Assembly (NCBI GenBank): GCA_910574865.1
Contig: CAJTDN010000028.1
Span: forward strand, 1-32,176
Length of the DNA stretch: 32,176 nt
Reading direction: 5' to 3'
Source of the DNA: Lachnospiraceae bacterium
GTDB taxonomy: Bacteria > Bacillota > Clostridia > Lachnospirales > Lachnospiraceae
The notes under the pieces were generated by a model. The model was not told the DNA's origin. It saw nothing but the letters and a program-made list of their open reading frames with translations, and did not search any database. Positions 14,649 through 23,951 of the stretch are shown here, piece after piece. Numbering within the stretch: the stretch's first letter is position 1; each line of letters opens with the position of its first letter. Both the position numbers and the translations under genes were made by a program.

Positions 14649-16628
14649 ATGAAGAAGAAACAGATTGTAAGCCTGGTATTGGCGGCGGCGATGGTCGTTT
14701 CCTCGTTTGCGTTGGCCGGTTGTGGCGGCAAAGGCGGAAATGACGGCGGCGGAGACGGCGCGGATGGTAACGGGGGCGGCACGTCCGGGAAGGATGCCAA
14801 TTTTTCCTGGTGAATTTCGACGACGGACGGTGGTGGCACGTACTATGAAGAGTACGATGACAACCCGGCGGTGCAGTGGCTCAACCAGCAGTACTGGGAC
14901 ACGGAGAACGGGACGATTGGCACGGAGGAAAACGGGCGGAATGTAAAGTTTACGTTTACGGCTCCGGTGTCTGGTTCAGAGCAGGATAATTTTAATGTCA
15001 TGATGTCAACCGGGGAATACACGGACATCGTGGATATCACGATGGGCACGGAAACCTCCAAGACATGGTACGAGGAAGGCGTGGCGCTGGACTTGACGGA
15101 GTATGTGGAAAAATGGTGCCCGAACTATGTCGAGTATCTGGATGAAAACCCGGATGTCAAGGCCTTGGTGACGGATACGGACGAGGACGGAAAGACGCAC
15201 TACTACCAGATGTCTTGTATCATGGATGGAATTCCCGACCCATGGTGCGGGTATGCGTATCGTCGTGACTGGATTGTGGCGTACGGCACGCCCAGCAGTC
15301 ATGTGTGGGACTGGGACAGTGACTATGTGAAGAAAAACGGCCATCCGGCAGTGACCCCGCTTTCCGAAGCGAAGGCACAAGATAACATGGAGGGATGGAA
15401 GGAGAACGAGGTGACGAGCTTCACATCCAGCGAAGGGGAAAATCCGGATGACGATTATGAGGACAATGTCATTTTCCCGAGCGGGAAGGATTACCCTTAC
15501 ACCATCAGCGACTGGGAGTGGATGTTCGAAGCATTTGAGAAAGCGTTGGCCGACAAGGGCTTTTCCGAGGATACGACCGCATATTGTACGACGGTCGGTT
15601 ATATGGGATATGATCCGCTTGGCGAGCTGGTTTCTTCTTTCGGTGCCGGCACCGGCGACTGGATTAAGGATAAGGATAACAACGCGAAGTTCATGGGAGA
15701 CAGCGAGGAGTTCAAGACATATTTGGAATGTCTGTCGAATTGGAACCAAAAGGGATGGCTGGACAAGAGTTTTGAGCAGAGGGCTTCCGACTTGTTTTAT
15801 ATCATTAATACGGGAGGCGTGATGCAGGGCAAGGTCGGCTTGTTCTTCACCTATTCTTCAACGGCAGGAACGGGTATTCGCTCTACTTGTGCGGATCCGG
15901 TGGATCAGCAGAACGCGTTCGTGATGGGCTGTCCGCTTCCGGTGAACGACGTGTACGGCGAGGAAAACTCAAAGTTCGTGACTCCGAACAGCGTGTTCCA
16001 GGCCGGGCGCGTGGACACCAGCGTGATTGTGACGGAGAAGGCGGAGGATAAGGATTTGGAGGCACTGTTTACGGTATTTAACTGGCTGTATAGCAGGGAA
16101 GGCGCGGCAACCCGCACCTTAGGGCTGAGCAAGGAGCAGCTTGACTCGGCAAATCTTGAGCACCACAACGTATATGCGGACCAGAACCTGGACGGGGCGT
16201 ATGTTTTGGAAGAAAAAGACGGCAAGACCGTATACAACATGAACTTCCCGGACGGTGTCGGTGATTTCGCGGGCGCGCTGGTATTCGCCAGGATGGCGGT
16301 GGGACTGCGTCTGTGCGGCGACCCGAACGGGGATTATATCATCGATAACCATAAGGCAAAGGTTATCTCGGACGCGCAGCAGTTCTGGGCGATGTATGAG
16401 AACACGGCTTCCCTGATGAATTATGCTTCCTTATACACGACGGAGGAGACGGACGCGAACGGCCCGGTAAATACAGAGGTGTGGGACTACGCGGCGAGAA
16501 ACCTGCCGGCTCTTATTAAGAGCGGCGACTTGTCCGGCTGGGACGCCTATGTGGAAGGCCTGAACGCGCTGAACCCGGAAATCCACACGAAAAACGACCA
16601 GGCGATGTTGGATAGGCTGTACCGGTAA
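14649..16628 (+). pseudogene. Extracellular solute-binding lipoprotein (family 1), interrupted by TGA
   Basis: The frame from ATG 14649 to TAA 16628 (659 codons) encodes a large carbohydrate ABC-transporter binding protein of the type that feeds MsmF/MsmG- or LplB/LplC-like permeases. It begins with a lipoprotein signal (M-K-K-K, hydrophobic core, L-A-G-C with Cys25 as the lipidated residue) and a glycine/aspartate-rich linker. Codon 55 is TGA (14811-14813), directly after F-S-W; the frame continues without any other break through the mature domain (N-P-A-V-Q-W-L-N ... G-E-Y-T-D-I-V-D). An internal GTG at 14871 could start a protein without signal peptide, which would be useless outside. The stop lies where a second tryptophan is plausible (TGG to TGA). 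A strong AAAGGAGG site precedes the ATG. No permease genes are adjacent, which is unusual. Confidence 0.8.
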
Positions 16629-16696
16629 TTATCATTGAGATTAAGGATTGACAATGAACGGATAATGGATGCCGTATAGTGAAATGCTTGTAATTA

Positions 16697-16737
16697 ACCA
16701 GCCAAGGCTTTGGAAAAATCCGGGAGCTTTGGCTGGT
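16697..16737. terminator. Hairpin after the lipoprotein gene
   Basis: ACCAGCCAAGGCT (16697-16709) pairs with AGCTTTGGCTGGT (16725-16737) with one mismatch and a 15-base loop. No T-run follows, so it may be a transcript-stabilising or weak terminator structure. It occupies most of the 190-base gap before the GH43 gene, in which no further promoter was clear. Confidence 0.45.
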
Positions 16738-16820
16738 GCCATATCATGGTGTTAAAATACCGATAGGGCGAGATAATAGCCTGGCAGAGGAAAACTGTCA
16801 GAAAGGAAGGAGAAACCAGT

Positions 16821-18608
16821 ATGAAATATTTTTGTAATCCAGTGAATATGGAGTACCGCTACCAGATGTTTCAAATAAAGGGACAAGAAAACTTGTGCGA
16901 GGCGCACCGGGAGGCGGCGGATCCTTCCATAATCTATTTCAAAGGGCGTTATTATTTGTTCCCGTCGATGTCGGCCGGATTTTATACGAGTGAAAATCTT
17001 GCGGGCTGGGAGTTCCACGCGTTTTCCGGCGACATCCCGATTTATGACTATGCGCCGGACATCCGTGTCGTGGGAGATTACGTGTACTGCTGCGCGTCGT
17101 CCCACGAAAACGAGTGCTCTTTTTATCGGACGAAAGACCCGTTGACGGAGCCGTTTGAGGAAATCAAGGGCAGTTTCCGGTTCTGGGATCCGAATTTGTT
17201 GTGCGACGATGACGGGAGGCTATATCTGTACTGGGGGAGTTCGAACTCGGAACCGATATGCGGCGTGGAACTAGATCCAAAGACGATGCGGCCGCTGGGT
17301 GAAAAAACGCCGCTTTTGGAGGCTCATGAGGATGTCAACGGGTTCGAGCGGATGGGAGAGGATTATGTGCCGCCAAAGACGGAAGAAGAAATTCAGGAAG
17401 CAATCGCGGCGGTGCTGAAAGAACACGGGCAGGAAGGGTACGAGCCGGATGAGGCGATGAAGAGGCAGTTTTATAAATGGTTCGGCAACAGCCCGTATAT
17501 GGAAGGCCCGTGGATGACAAAGCATGACGGAAAATATTACCTGCAATACGCGGTGACCGGGACAGAATACAATGTGTACGCGGACGGGGTCTACGTCGCG
17601 GATTCTCCGCTGGGGCCGTTTACCCTGGCGAAAAACAATCCGTATTCCTATAAGCCGGGCGGGTTTGTCACGGGCGCGGGACACGGATCGACTTTCGAGG
17701 ACGGCGGCGACGGTTTTTGGCATGTGTCGACGATGCGAATTTCGGTCAACCAAAGTTTCGAACGGCGGCTGGGAATCTGGCGGGCGCAGTTTGACGAGGA
17801 CGGGGAGCTGTGCTGTGACCAGCGTTATGGCGACTGGCCGATGAGGGCCGACGCGAAAATATGGGATAAGCCGGAATGGATGCTGCTTTCCTTTGGCAAG
17901 CCGGTAAAAGCGTCCTCTGGCCGGAACGCGGAAAAAATCACGGACGAGGACATCCGCACATGGTGGCAGGCGGAGACGTCGGGAAAAGAGGAATGGGCCG
18001 AGATTGATCTGGAAAAGGTGATGGATGTTCGTGCGGTGCAAATTAATTTTGCGGATGACTGCCAGGTAGAGGTGGAGCCGGGAACGTATTTCTTCACCTC
18101 CTGGGACCAAAAGCGGAGAATCGATGAGACGCGGCACGTCACGCGGTGGATATTGGAAGGCTCCGTGGACGGCGTGCATTATGAAATACTGGAAGACAAG
18201 TCGCGGGCGGAGACGGACTTGTCCCATGACCTGGTCGTGTGGGAGGAAGGAAAGCAGGTCCGTTACCTGCGTGTCCGCGCGATGGAACTGCCTTACGGGC
18301 AGAGGCCTTGTATCAGCGGTCTCCGGGCGTTCGGGCTGGGGAAGGGCAAAAAGCCGCGGCAGGTGGAAACCTTCACGGCCGCGCGGGAGCAAAACGGAAT
18401 GGACATGAGGGTGTCCTGGGAGCGAGACGACGCCGTGGGCCATAACATTCTCTGGGGACACGCGCCGGATAAATTGTATCACGGCCACATGGTCTATGGA
18501 AAGTCGGAGCAAAACATCGGGGCGCTGGTCTGCGGGAGCGACGTTTATGTGCGAATCGACGCCTTCAACGAGAATGGAATCACGGAGGGCGTGACAAGGA
18601 AGGCGTAA
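16821..18608 (+). CDS. Glycoside hydrolase family 43 protein
   Basis: This 595-residue protein has the five-bladed propeller of GH43 (residues about 1-340). The three catalytic acids are placed as expected: Asp34 in A-D-P-S-I (base), Asp123 in W-D-P-N-L (pKa modulator) and Glu228 in Y-M-E-G-P-W (acid). The C-terminal 250 residues include a discoidin-like (F5/8 type C) region with W-A-E-I-D-L and R-A-V-Q-I-N-F, followed by a fibronectin-III-like tail. No signal peptide, so it is cytoplasmic and works on imported oligosaccharides; family activities are mostly beta-xylosidase or alpha-arabinofuranosidase. A GGAAGGAG site lies about 8 bases before the ATG. It follows the lipoprotein gene in the same direction and likely shares its sugar source. 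Confidence 0.9.
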   Translation: MKYFCNPVNMEYRYQMFQIKGQENLCEAHREAADPSIIYFKGRYYLFPSMSAGFYTSENLAGWEFHAFSGDIPIYDYAPDIRVVGDYVYCCASSHENECSFYRTKDPLTEPFEEIKGSFRFWDPNLLCDDDGRLYLYWGSSNSEPICGVELDPKTMRPLGEKTPLLEAHEDVNGFERMGEDYVPPKTEEEIQEAIAAVLKEHGQEGYEPDEAMKRQFYKWFGNSPYMEGPWMTKHDGKYYLQYAVTGTEYNVYADGVYVADSPLGPFTLAKNNPYSYKPGGFVTGAGHGSTFEDGGDGFWHVSTMRISVNQSFERRLGIWRAQFDEDGELCCDQRYGDWPMRADAKIWDKPEWMLLSFGKPVKASSGRNAEKITDEDIRTWWQAETSGKEEWAEIDLEKVMDVRAVQINFADDCQVEVEPGTYFFTSWDQKRRIDETRHVTRWILEGSVDGVHYEILEDKSRAETDLSHDLVVWEEGKQVRYLRVRAMELPYGQRPCISGLRAFGLGKGKKPRQVETFTAAREQNGMDMRVSWERDDAVGHNILWGHAPDKLYHGHMVYGKSEQNIGALVCGSDVYVRIDAFNENGITEGVTRKA

Positions 18609-18639
18609 GACGCATGACGCCGCATGGTTAAAAATGTAT

Positions 18640-18652
18640 GTGAAAAGTGACA
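18640..18652 (+). promoter_or_regulatory. Single AraC-type half-site
   Basis: GTGAAAAGTGACA, followed by AAAC, matches the first half-site of the lipoprotein operator (TTGAAAAGTGACAAAC) almost exactly. No second half-site is seen 20 bases away on either side. It lies before the acetyltransferase gene and could be a remnant or weak operator. Confidence 0.4.
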
Positions 18653-18722
18653 AAACACGAATTATACGTTGGAATATTTGCGGGCTTTGGGGAAAAAGGT
18701 AAATGCGGCGGCAAGGCGGATT

Positions 18723-19373
18723 ATGAAAATGACCAATAAGGAACGAAGAGACAAAGGAATGGTCTATGTTGCCGATCATCAGATTTTTGCCGAAATGGCA
18801 GAATGCAAAAGGCGGCTAAAAAAATTGAACATGCTAGATTGTTGGGAATATGAACAAGTCAATCATGCCGCGAAAGAAGTGATACCGGACTGTCAAAATA
18901 TATTTGTGATTCCTCCGTTTTATTGTGAATATGGAACTCACATTAAGATTGGACGAAATTTTTTTGCTAATTATAATTGCGTGATGATTGACGTTGCCAA
19001 AATAGAAATTGGGGATGACTGCATGTTCGGACCTAACGTGTCCATATATACGGCCGGGCACCCGATTCATCCGGATACCAGAAACAGCGGTTATGAATAT
19101 GGGAAAGGGATTACCATAGGTAATAACGTGTGGATTGGTGGAAGCGTCGTGGTAGTACCGGGAGTCCATATAGGCAATGATGTCGTAATAGGGGCGGGGA
19201 GCGTCGTTACGTCGGATATTCCGGACATGGTCGTGGCGGCAGGAAATCCATGCAGGGTGATTCGGCAAATTACGGATGAGGATCGCCGCTACTATTATAA
19301 AAAGAAAGAAATAGATGACGAGGCGTGGAGAATCATTTCTGCTTCCGATAGTGGAGAAATGTTTTGGCAGTAA
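18723..19373 (+). CDS. Maltose/galactoside O-acetyltransferase family protein
   Basis: The protein (216 residues from this start) is a left-handed beta-helix acyltransferase of the Maa/LacA type, which moves an acetyl group from acetyl-CoA to a sugar hydroxyl. An N-terminal mac domain (M-T-N-K-E-R-R-D-K-G-M-V-Y and the following helices) leads into hexapeptide repeats (I-G-R-N-F-F, I-G-D-D-C-M-F, I-G-N-N-V-W-I, I-G-N-D-V-V-I-G-A-G-S). The catalytic histidine is in T-A-G-H-P-I-H. The start is uncertain: the frame is open upstream to a TTG at 18669, and ATGs at 18723 and 18729 both lie near AAGGCGG. M-T-N-K-E at 18729 is the most family-like. The tail after N-P-C-R-V-I is about 30 residues. It ends the glycosidase cluster. 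Confidence 0.87.
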   Translation: MKMTNKERRDKGMVYVADHQIFAEMAECKRRLKKLNMLDCWEYEQVNHAAKEVIPDCQNIFVIPPFYCEYGTHIKIGRNFFANYNCVMIDVAKIEIGDDCMFGPNVSIYTAGHPIHPDTRNSGYEYGKGITIGNNVWIGGSVVVVPGVHIGNDVVIGAGSVVTSDIPDMVVAAGNPCRVIRQITDEDRRYYYKKKEIDDEAWRIISASDSGEMFWQ

Positions 19374-19410
19374 GGCTTTCCTCCTTTGTTTGGGTTGTCA
19401 CGTTACGATT

Positions 19411-19580
19411 TCACAAAAAAGTGAGGAGGAACGCGACATTGACAAGCTGGCCGGTGGAAGCCGTGACCGCCGTCATGAACCGTGTAAATTTGATGACGTC
19501 GCTCAACTCGGACAAATCGCGGACGTCCCGCTCAATATAGATGCGGACGTCCGCGCCGTTTCGTTCGCGCAAGGAGAAAC
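19411..19580 (-). pseudogene. Remnant of AAA-type ATPase, DUF4143 domain
   Basis: Read on the minus strand, the sequence gives F-S-L-R-E-R, then V-R-I-Y-I-E-R-D-V-R-D-L-S-E-L and K-F-T-R-F-M-T, then T-G-Q-L-V-N-V-A, which is the central DUF4143 signature, before a TGA at 19411. The roughly 40 residues that separate S-L-R-E-R from Y-I-E-R-D in the other fragment (1236-1444) are deleted here. It sits between the acetyltransferase and DUF5692 genes and overlaps neither. The two fragments share 17 identical bases (CGTCCCGCTCAATATAG) and a CGTTCGCGCAAGGA block. Confidence 0.72.
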
Positions 19581-19584
19581 TTTA

Positions 19585-20625
19585 TTATTTTTCCGCCCTC
19601 GCGTACGCGATTTGGAAGTCCTTCTGATCCGTGAAGATTTCCTGCTTGTACGGATTCTTTTTCTGTTCTATCGAACGTTTGACGATGAAGGCAAGGCACA
19701 GTACGTTGGCTGCCAGCGCGATTACGGCCACCACGCCCTGCATGGTCGGGTTGGCCGCCGTCGGGCGTACCGCCGCGTCCATGAAGCCGTCCGCGTAAAG
19801 AACCGGGATGGTCGTGAACTGGCTGTAATCCTGGAACATCGGGAATACTTGGGCGAACATGCACCACAACGCCAGGGTGTTCGCGCGGTTCTGAATCCAG
19901 CCGCCCTTGTTCCACAGCATGTTGGCAAACGTCGGGGCCAGCAACAGCGCCAGGCCGCAGTACCATGCGTGCGTCGGCAGGTTGTTGTACGTATACTCGA
20001 AGTTCCACAAGTCATAAGCGATGATAAAGCACCAGGTCATGTCCGGCCACAGCATGTCTTTCTTGTCCTTGGAAGAATAAATTCCCCACCAGCCGGTCAT
20101 GCAGAGGATATTCAGGATTCCGGCGATACCGTTCACCCAGTTCCACCAGCCGCCGTACAGCCACACGTTTTCGGAAGACAGCCACCAGCGGTCGCCGAAC
20201 TCCTGCAGGGCCATCATGCCCTTGATACCGGATTCAAAGTCACTGACTACCGCGATTAAAATATTGATTGCCACGATAACGAACGGGAATACCTTGAACC
20301 ACTCCGTCTTGCCGATATTCCATTTGTATTTGAGCATCATGAAGCCGATACATCCGGCGGTCGCCGCGTACAACTTCGCGTAATGGAACCAGCTTCCCAT
20401 GTGCACGTAGGTCGGGTTGTTCAACGCCCAGTCCATTCCCATCGCCGCGCAGACATAGATGGCGATGAAGTAAACCGTCAGTGCGGCCGGAATCACCAGA
20501 AAGCAGATGATGCCGCCCTGCTTCGTGCGGCGCGCGAACTCGTTCGCCAAAATCAATCCTGCAAATACCAATACCCATCCGAACAGTTGCCAGCCGGCAC
20601 CGTCCCCATAAACTTGAAATAACAT
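19585..20625 (-). CDS. DUF5692 family multi-pass membrane protein
   Basis: This 346-residue protein is almost wholly hydrophobic with about nine or ten membrane segments and many tryptophans (G-D-R-W-W-L, Y-G-G-W-W-N-W, T-G-W-W-G). It looks like the DUF5692 family, whose function is unknown; the family name comes from memory of such proteins and could not be checked. The ATG used here is 8 bases after GGGAGG; an earlier in-frame ATG (20697) lacks a site. It follows the Fe-S/FAD oxidoreductase by 114 bases in the same direction, so it is probably co-transcribed and may carry its substrate or product across the membrane. The charged C-terminus (K-R-S-I-E-Q-K-K-N) is likely cytoplasmic. Confidence 0.75.
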   Translation of the reverse strand: MLFQVYGDGAGWQLFGWVLVFAGLILANEFARRTKQGGIICFLVIPAALTVYFIAIYVCAAMGMDWALNNPTYVHMGSWFHYAKLYAATAGCIGFMMLKYKWNIGKTEWFKVFPFVIVAINILIAVVSDFESGIKGMMALQEFGDRWWLSSENVWLYGGWWNWVNGIAGILNILCMTGWWGIYSSKDKKDMLWPDMTWCFIIAYDLWNFEYTYNNLPTHAWYCGLALLLAPTFANMLWNKGGWIQNRANTLALWCMFAQVFPMFQDYSQFTTIPVLYADGFMDAAVRPTAANPTMQGVVAVIALAANVLCLAFIVKRSIEQKKNPYKQEIFTDQKDFQIAYARAEK

Positions 20626-20654
20626 GTTAAATTCCTCCCTTACTATGAGCACTT

Positions 20655-20734
20655 GGCACTCGTACTTTGAGTGCCTACGTGCGAATGTACTCCGCATACC
20701 TTGGCGAGGTTCTTTCGAGCTTAGTTATGCGGAG
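20655..20734 (-). other. Two hairpins between oxidoreductase and membrane protein genes
   Basis: In the 114-base gap, CTCCGCATA pairs with TATGCGGAG (20690-20698/20726-20734) and GGCACTC with GAGTGCC (20655-20661/20669-20675). Neither has a T-run in the direction of transcription. They may stabilise or process the bicistronic RNA and set the ratio of the two proteins. Confidence 0.5.
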
Positions 20735-20739
20735 CTTCC

Positions 20740-23463
20740 TCAATTTTTTTTCCCAAACTTAATTTTCAGCCCGCGTTTTATCGCGTATGGCAGTATCGCC
20801 TTGAATTTGTCTTCCGACCGGTACATGTTACTGCACTCGGGGTGTTCCCGGTACAAATGTATCGCGTCGAACTCGCATTTTGTCGTACACACGCCGCAGC
20901 CGATGCAACGGTTCTCGTCCACGACGGAGGCTCCGCATCCTAAGCATCGCGCCGTCTCGGTCTTGACTTGTTCTTCCGTGAACGGCTTGCTTGCGTCACG
21001 GAATGATTTTTTATGGTCAATGTTCTCGTCCATCGGCGGAATTTGCCGCTCGGAGTGGTCGTAATCCTCCACTTTAACATTTTCTTTGTCAAGTTCGATG
21101 AACTGGCGGCGGTTGCGGCCAATCGTCAGGCTGCTGCGCGGCTGCACGTAGCGGTGGATGGAGACGGCCGCCTCTTTTCCGGCCGCGATGGCGTCAATCG
21201 CGAACTTCGGCCCGGTGTAAACGTCGCCGCCGACAAAGACGTCCGGCTCGTTCGTCTGATAGGTAACAGGATCCGCCACGGCCGCCCCGCCGCGGCCAAA
21301 TTCCACCTTGGAATTTTTGAGCAAATCGCCCCACACGATGCTCTGCCCGATACTTAAAAATACGTGTTCGCAGGGGATGGCGATTGTCTCGTCCTCGTCG
21401 TATTTCGGGTCGAAACGGTGGTCGTCGTCAAACACGGAAACACATTTTTTCAAAATAATGCCCGTCACCTTGCCGTTTTCCGTCAAGATTTTCTTTGGCC
21501 CCCAGCCGCAGTTGATGGTAATGCCTTCCTCTTCCGCCTCGGCAATCTCGTCCTTGGAGGCGGGCATGATGTCGCGGCTTTCCAGGCAGAACATGGATAC
21601 TTCCGGGGAACCGCAGCGGCTGCTCGTGCGCGCCACGTCGATGGCCACGTTGCCGCCGCCCAGCACGACGCTCCTGCCGGGAACCTGGTAGGACTCGTCC
21701 GCGCCGACCGTGCGCAGGAAATCGACGGCGGTCATCACGCCTTCAGCGTCCTCACCCTCGATGCCCGCTTTTCGCCCGCCCTGGCAGCCGATGGCGATGT
21801 AAAATGCCTGGTAGCCTTCCGCCCGCAAGTCGTTTAACGTCACGTCTTTTCCAACCTCGATGCCGCAGCGAATGTCCACGCCCATCTGTCGGATGATATC
21901 GATTTCCGCGTCCACCACGTCCTTTTCCAGCTTGAACGACGGGATTCCGTAAACGAGCATGCCGCCCGGCTTTTTATTTTTCTCGAAGACGGTCGGCTTG
22001 TAGCCTTTTTCCGCCAGGTAAAAAGCACAGCTTAAACCGGCCGGGCCGCCGCCGATGATGGCAATCTGCTCCGAGAAACCGTCATCCTTCGTCGATGGCG
22101 GGATGATGGGCGGCACGTATCTTGTCTCGGCCTCCAAATCCTTCCGCGCGATAAATTTCTTTACTTCGTCAATGGCAATCGCCTGGTCAATCGTGCCCCT
22201 GGTGCAGGCGTCCTCGCAGCGTCTGTTGCAGACATTTCCGCAGACCGCCGGGAACGGGTTTTCCTTTTTGATTAATGCCAATGCTTCCGTATACCTGCCC
22301 TGCGCCGCCATCTTGAGATACCCTTGCACCGCGATGTGGGCGGGACAAGCCGTCTTGCAAGGCGCGGTACCGGTGTCGTAGCAGTTGACGCGGTTCTTGT
22401 CGCGGTAATCCTCCGTCCATTTGTCAGGACCCCATTTGGCCGCGTCCGGTAATTCCTGTTTCGGATAAACCACCGGGCCGTCCTTGGTGCAAAGCTTCTG
22501 GCCGAGTTTGACGGCTCCTGCCGGACAATATTCCACGCAACGGCCGCAGGCCACGCAATTTTCCGTGGTGGTTCTGGCAACGTATGCCGAGCGCGACATG
22601 TTCGGCGTGTTGAAAAGCTGGGACGTGCGCAAAGCATAGCAGACGTTGACGTTGCAGTTGCAGATGGCGAAAATCTTGTCCCTGCCGTCAATGTTCGTAA
22701 TCTGGTGCACGAACCCGTTGTCCTCGGCACGTTTTAAAATTCGCAGGGCTTCTTCATATGTAATATAGCGTCCGCCCTTCTGTGTCTCCACGACGTAGTC
22801 CGCCATGTCGCCCACCGCGATGCACCAGTCCTCCGGGTCGTCCGCGCAGCCCTCGTCGAAGGTCTGGCGGGAATAGCGGCAGGAACATGGGCTGGCCGCA
22901 TATTTCCCATCGTATTTCTTCAGCCAGTGGGAAATGTGTTCGATGTCGATGGACTGGTTTTCCGATTCGATGGCCTTCTCCACCGGGATGACGTGCATGC
23001 CGATGCCGGCCCCTCCCGGCGGCACCATCGGCGTCACCTTCTCAAGCGGCAGCCTTGACATCCGCTCGAAAAAACGCCCCAGTTCCGGGTGTTCTTCCAA
23101 TTGTTTTTTGTTCATGTTGGTAAATTCGGCGCTGCCCGGCACGAACATCGGGAGCACGTATTGTTTGACGTGCTCGGGATTTTCCCAGTTGTACTCCAAC
23201 AACCCGACGATGCACATCTCGTTTACGATGGGCTCAAGCTCTTCCTTGCTTTTCCCGGTGGCCTTCATCAGTTGTTCGAACGTCAGTGGCTTTCGCACCT
23301 TCATCTTCAGCGCGACCTCGGCCATCTCGTCCGTCACGACGCAGGCCAGGCCCCAGTATTCCGGGTCGTCCACCGTCACCTTGTGGCCGATGCGGTCGGT
23401 AATCATCTGGCCGAGCTTCAAGATGCATTCCCTTGGGGCTTCGTTCGTCTTGGTTCCACTCAT
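20740..23463 (-). CDS. Multi-domain Fe-S/FAD NAD(P)-dependent oxidoreductase
   Basis: This 907-residue protein joins several redox parts. Residues about 1-330 form an N-terminal region with cysteine clusters (S-P-C-S-C-R, C-N-C-N-V-N-V-C) and a ferredoxin motif C-V-A-C-G-R-C-V-E-Y-C-P. Then comes a GltD-like Fe-S domain (C-K-T-A-C-P-A, C-G-N-V-C-N-R-R-C-E-D-A-C), an FAD site (I-I-G-G-G-P-A-G-L-S), an NAD(P) site (V-L-G-G-G-N-V-A-I-D-V-A-R) and a G-G-D-V motif before a C-terminal ferredoxin (C-L-G-C-G ... C-I-G-C-G-V-C-T-T-K-C). This is a glutamate-synthase-small-subunit-type electron bifurcation or transfer scaffold, cytoplasmic. The substrate is unknown. M-S-G-T-K has GGAG 8 bases upstream; a start at 23526 is less likely. 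It is divergent from a GntR regulator that probably controls it. Confidence 0.87.
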   Translation of the reverse strand: MSGTKTNEAPRECILKLGQMITDRIGHKVTVDDPEYWGLACVVTDEMAEVALKMKVRKPLTFEQLMKATGKSKEELEPIVNEMCIVGLLEYNWENPEHVKQYVLPMFVPGSAEFTNMNKKQLEEHPELGRFFERMSRLPLEKVTPMVPPGGAGIGMHVIPVEKAIESENQSIDIEHISHWLKKYDGKYAASPCSCRYSRQTFDEGCADDPEDWCIAVGDMADYVVETQKGGRYITYEEALRILKRAEDNGFVHQITNIDGRDKIFAICNCNVNVCYALRTSQLFNTPNMSRSAYVARTTTENCVACGRCVEYCPAGAVKLGQKLCTKDGPVVYPKQELPDAAKWGPDKWTEDYRDKNRVNCYDTGTAPCKTACPAHIAVQGYLKMAAQGRYTEALALIKKENPFPAVCGNVCNRRCEDACTRGTIDQAIAIDEVKKFIARKDLEAETRYVPPIIPPSTKDDGFSEQIAIIGGGPAGLSCAFYLAEKGYKPTVFEKNKKPGGMLVYGIPSFKLEKDVVDAEIDIIRQMGVDIRCGIEVGKDVTLNDLRAEGYQAFYIAIGCQGGRKAGIEGEDAEGVMTAVDFLRTVGADESYQVPGRSVVLGGGNVAIDVARTSSRCGSPEVSMFCLESRDIMPASKDEIAEAEEEGITINCGWGPKKILTENGKVTGIILKKCVSVFDDDHRFDPKYDEDETIAIPCEHVFLSIGQSIVWGDLLKNSKVEFGRGGAAVADPVTYQTNEPDVFVGGDVYTGPKFAIDAIAAGKEAAVSIHRYVQPRSSLTIGRNRRQFIELDKENVKVEDYDHSERQIPPMDENIDHKKSFRDASKPFTEEQVKTETARCLGCGASVVDENRCIGCGVCTTKCEFDAIHLYREHPECSNMYRSEDKFKAILPYAIKRGLKIKFGKKN

Positions 23464-23565
23464 AAGCCTCACTCCTTTTTCTTCTTGGTTATACCAAACG
23501 CCCCCTCCGAGAATCATGGCTCCCATTTGATCTGAGGGAACAATTTTGGTAATATTGCTGACATT

Positions 23566-23594
23566 ATTTTAACATTCCCCATGGAAAGCGTCAA
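23566..23594 (-). promoter_or_regulatory. Promoter of the oxidoreductase operon
   Basis: On the minus strand, TTGACG (23594-23589) and TAAAAT (23571-23566) are separated by exactly 17 bases, about 100 bases before the oxidoreductase start. The region is AT-rich. The leader between promoter and gene holds no obvious structure. Confidence 0.6.
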
Positions 23595-23677
23595 CATTTG
23601 ATAAAATTTTTGTAAAAATTATATAAAATTTATGAATGAATATCAGAATAGTGCACTATAAAAATTCATTTTGGCAT

Positions 23678-23735
23678 CTGGTACAACCAGTTCCTGTTGA
23701 AAAATATTTTGTTTTTCGTTATACTGGTGGTACCA
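23678..23735 (+). promoter_or_regulatory. GntR-gene promoter with two FadR-type operators
   Basis: TTGAAA (23697-23702) and TATACT (23720-23725) with a 17-base spacer form a strong promoter. It is bracketed by TGGTACAACCA (23679-23689, in the longer palindrome CTGGTACAACCAG) and TGGTGGTACCA (23725-23735), the latter overlapping the -10 box. TGGT-N3-ACCA is the pattern bound by FadR-type GntR regulators. This suggests autorepression and possibly joint control of the divergent oxidoreductase. Confidence 0.75.
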
Positions 23736-23766
23736 TGGCACTGAACGTCAAGGGGGCGTTCGCTTC

Positions 23767-23913
23767 GTGCCAACCGTGGCGGGGCAAAGACCGCGGGGAG
23801 CACGAGGCGCGTGGCAATCCGTGGCGGGGCAAAGACCGCGGGGAGCACGAAGCGCGTGGCAATCCGTGGCGGGACAAAGACCGCGGGGAGCACGAAGCAC
23901 GTGGCAGTCCGTG
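23767..23913. repeat. 45-bp tandem repeat before the GntR gene
   Basis: Three units (23767-23810, 23811-23855, 23856-23900) of GTGGCAATCC-GTGGCGGGGC and so on, the last followed by a 13-base partial. Units 2 and 3 differ at only two positions. The length is a multiple of three, so frames stay open through it on both strands, but the real GntR start lies after it. It is far more GC-rich than its AT-rich surroundings. Confidence 0.85.
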
Positions 23914-23951
23914 AATATCATGGAATCAAAGAAAAAGGGAGGAAGTCCGTC

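Noticed and set aside
14811-14813. TGA read as tryptophan (recoded genome)
   Set aside because: Several genes here need TGA as a stop, including the ATGA overlap of the AraC pair, the GH2 gene and the hydrolase that ends just before a convergent gene.
23811-23951. Longer GntR protein starting inside the tandem repeat
   Set aside because: The residues are repeat translation, and GTG 23952 has an ideal ribosome binding site directly upstream.
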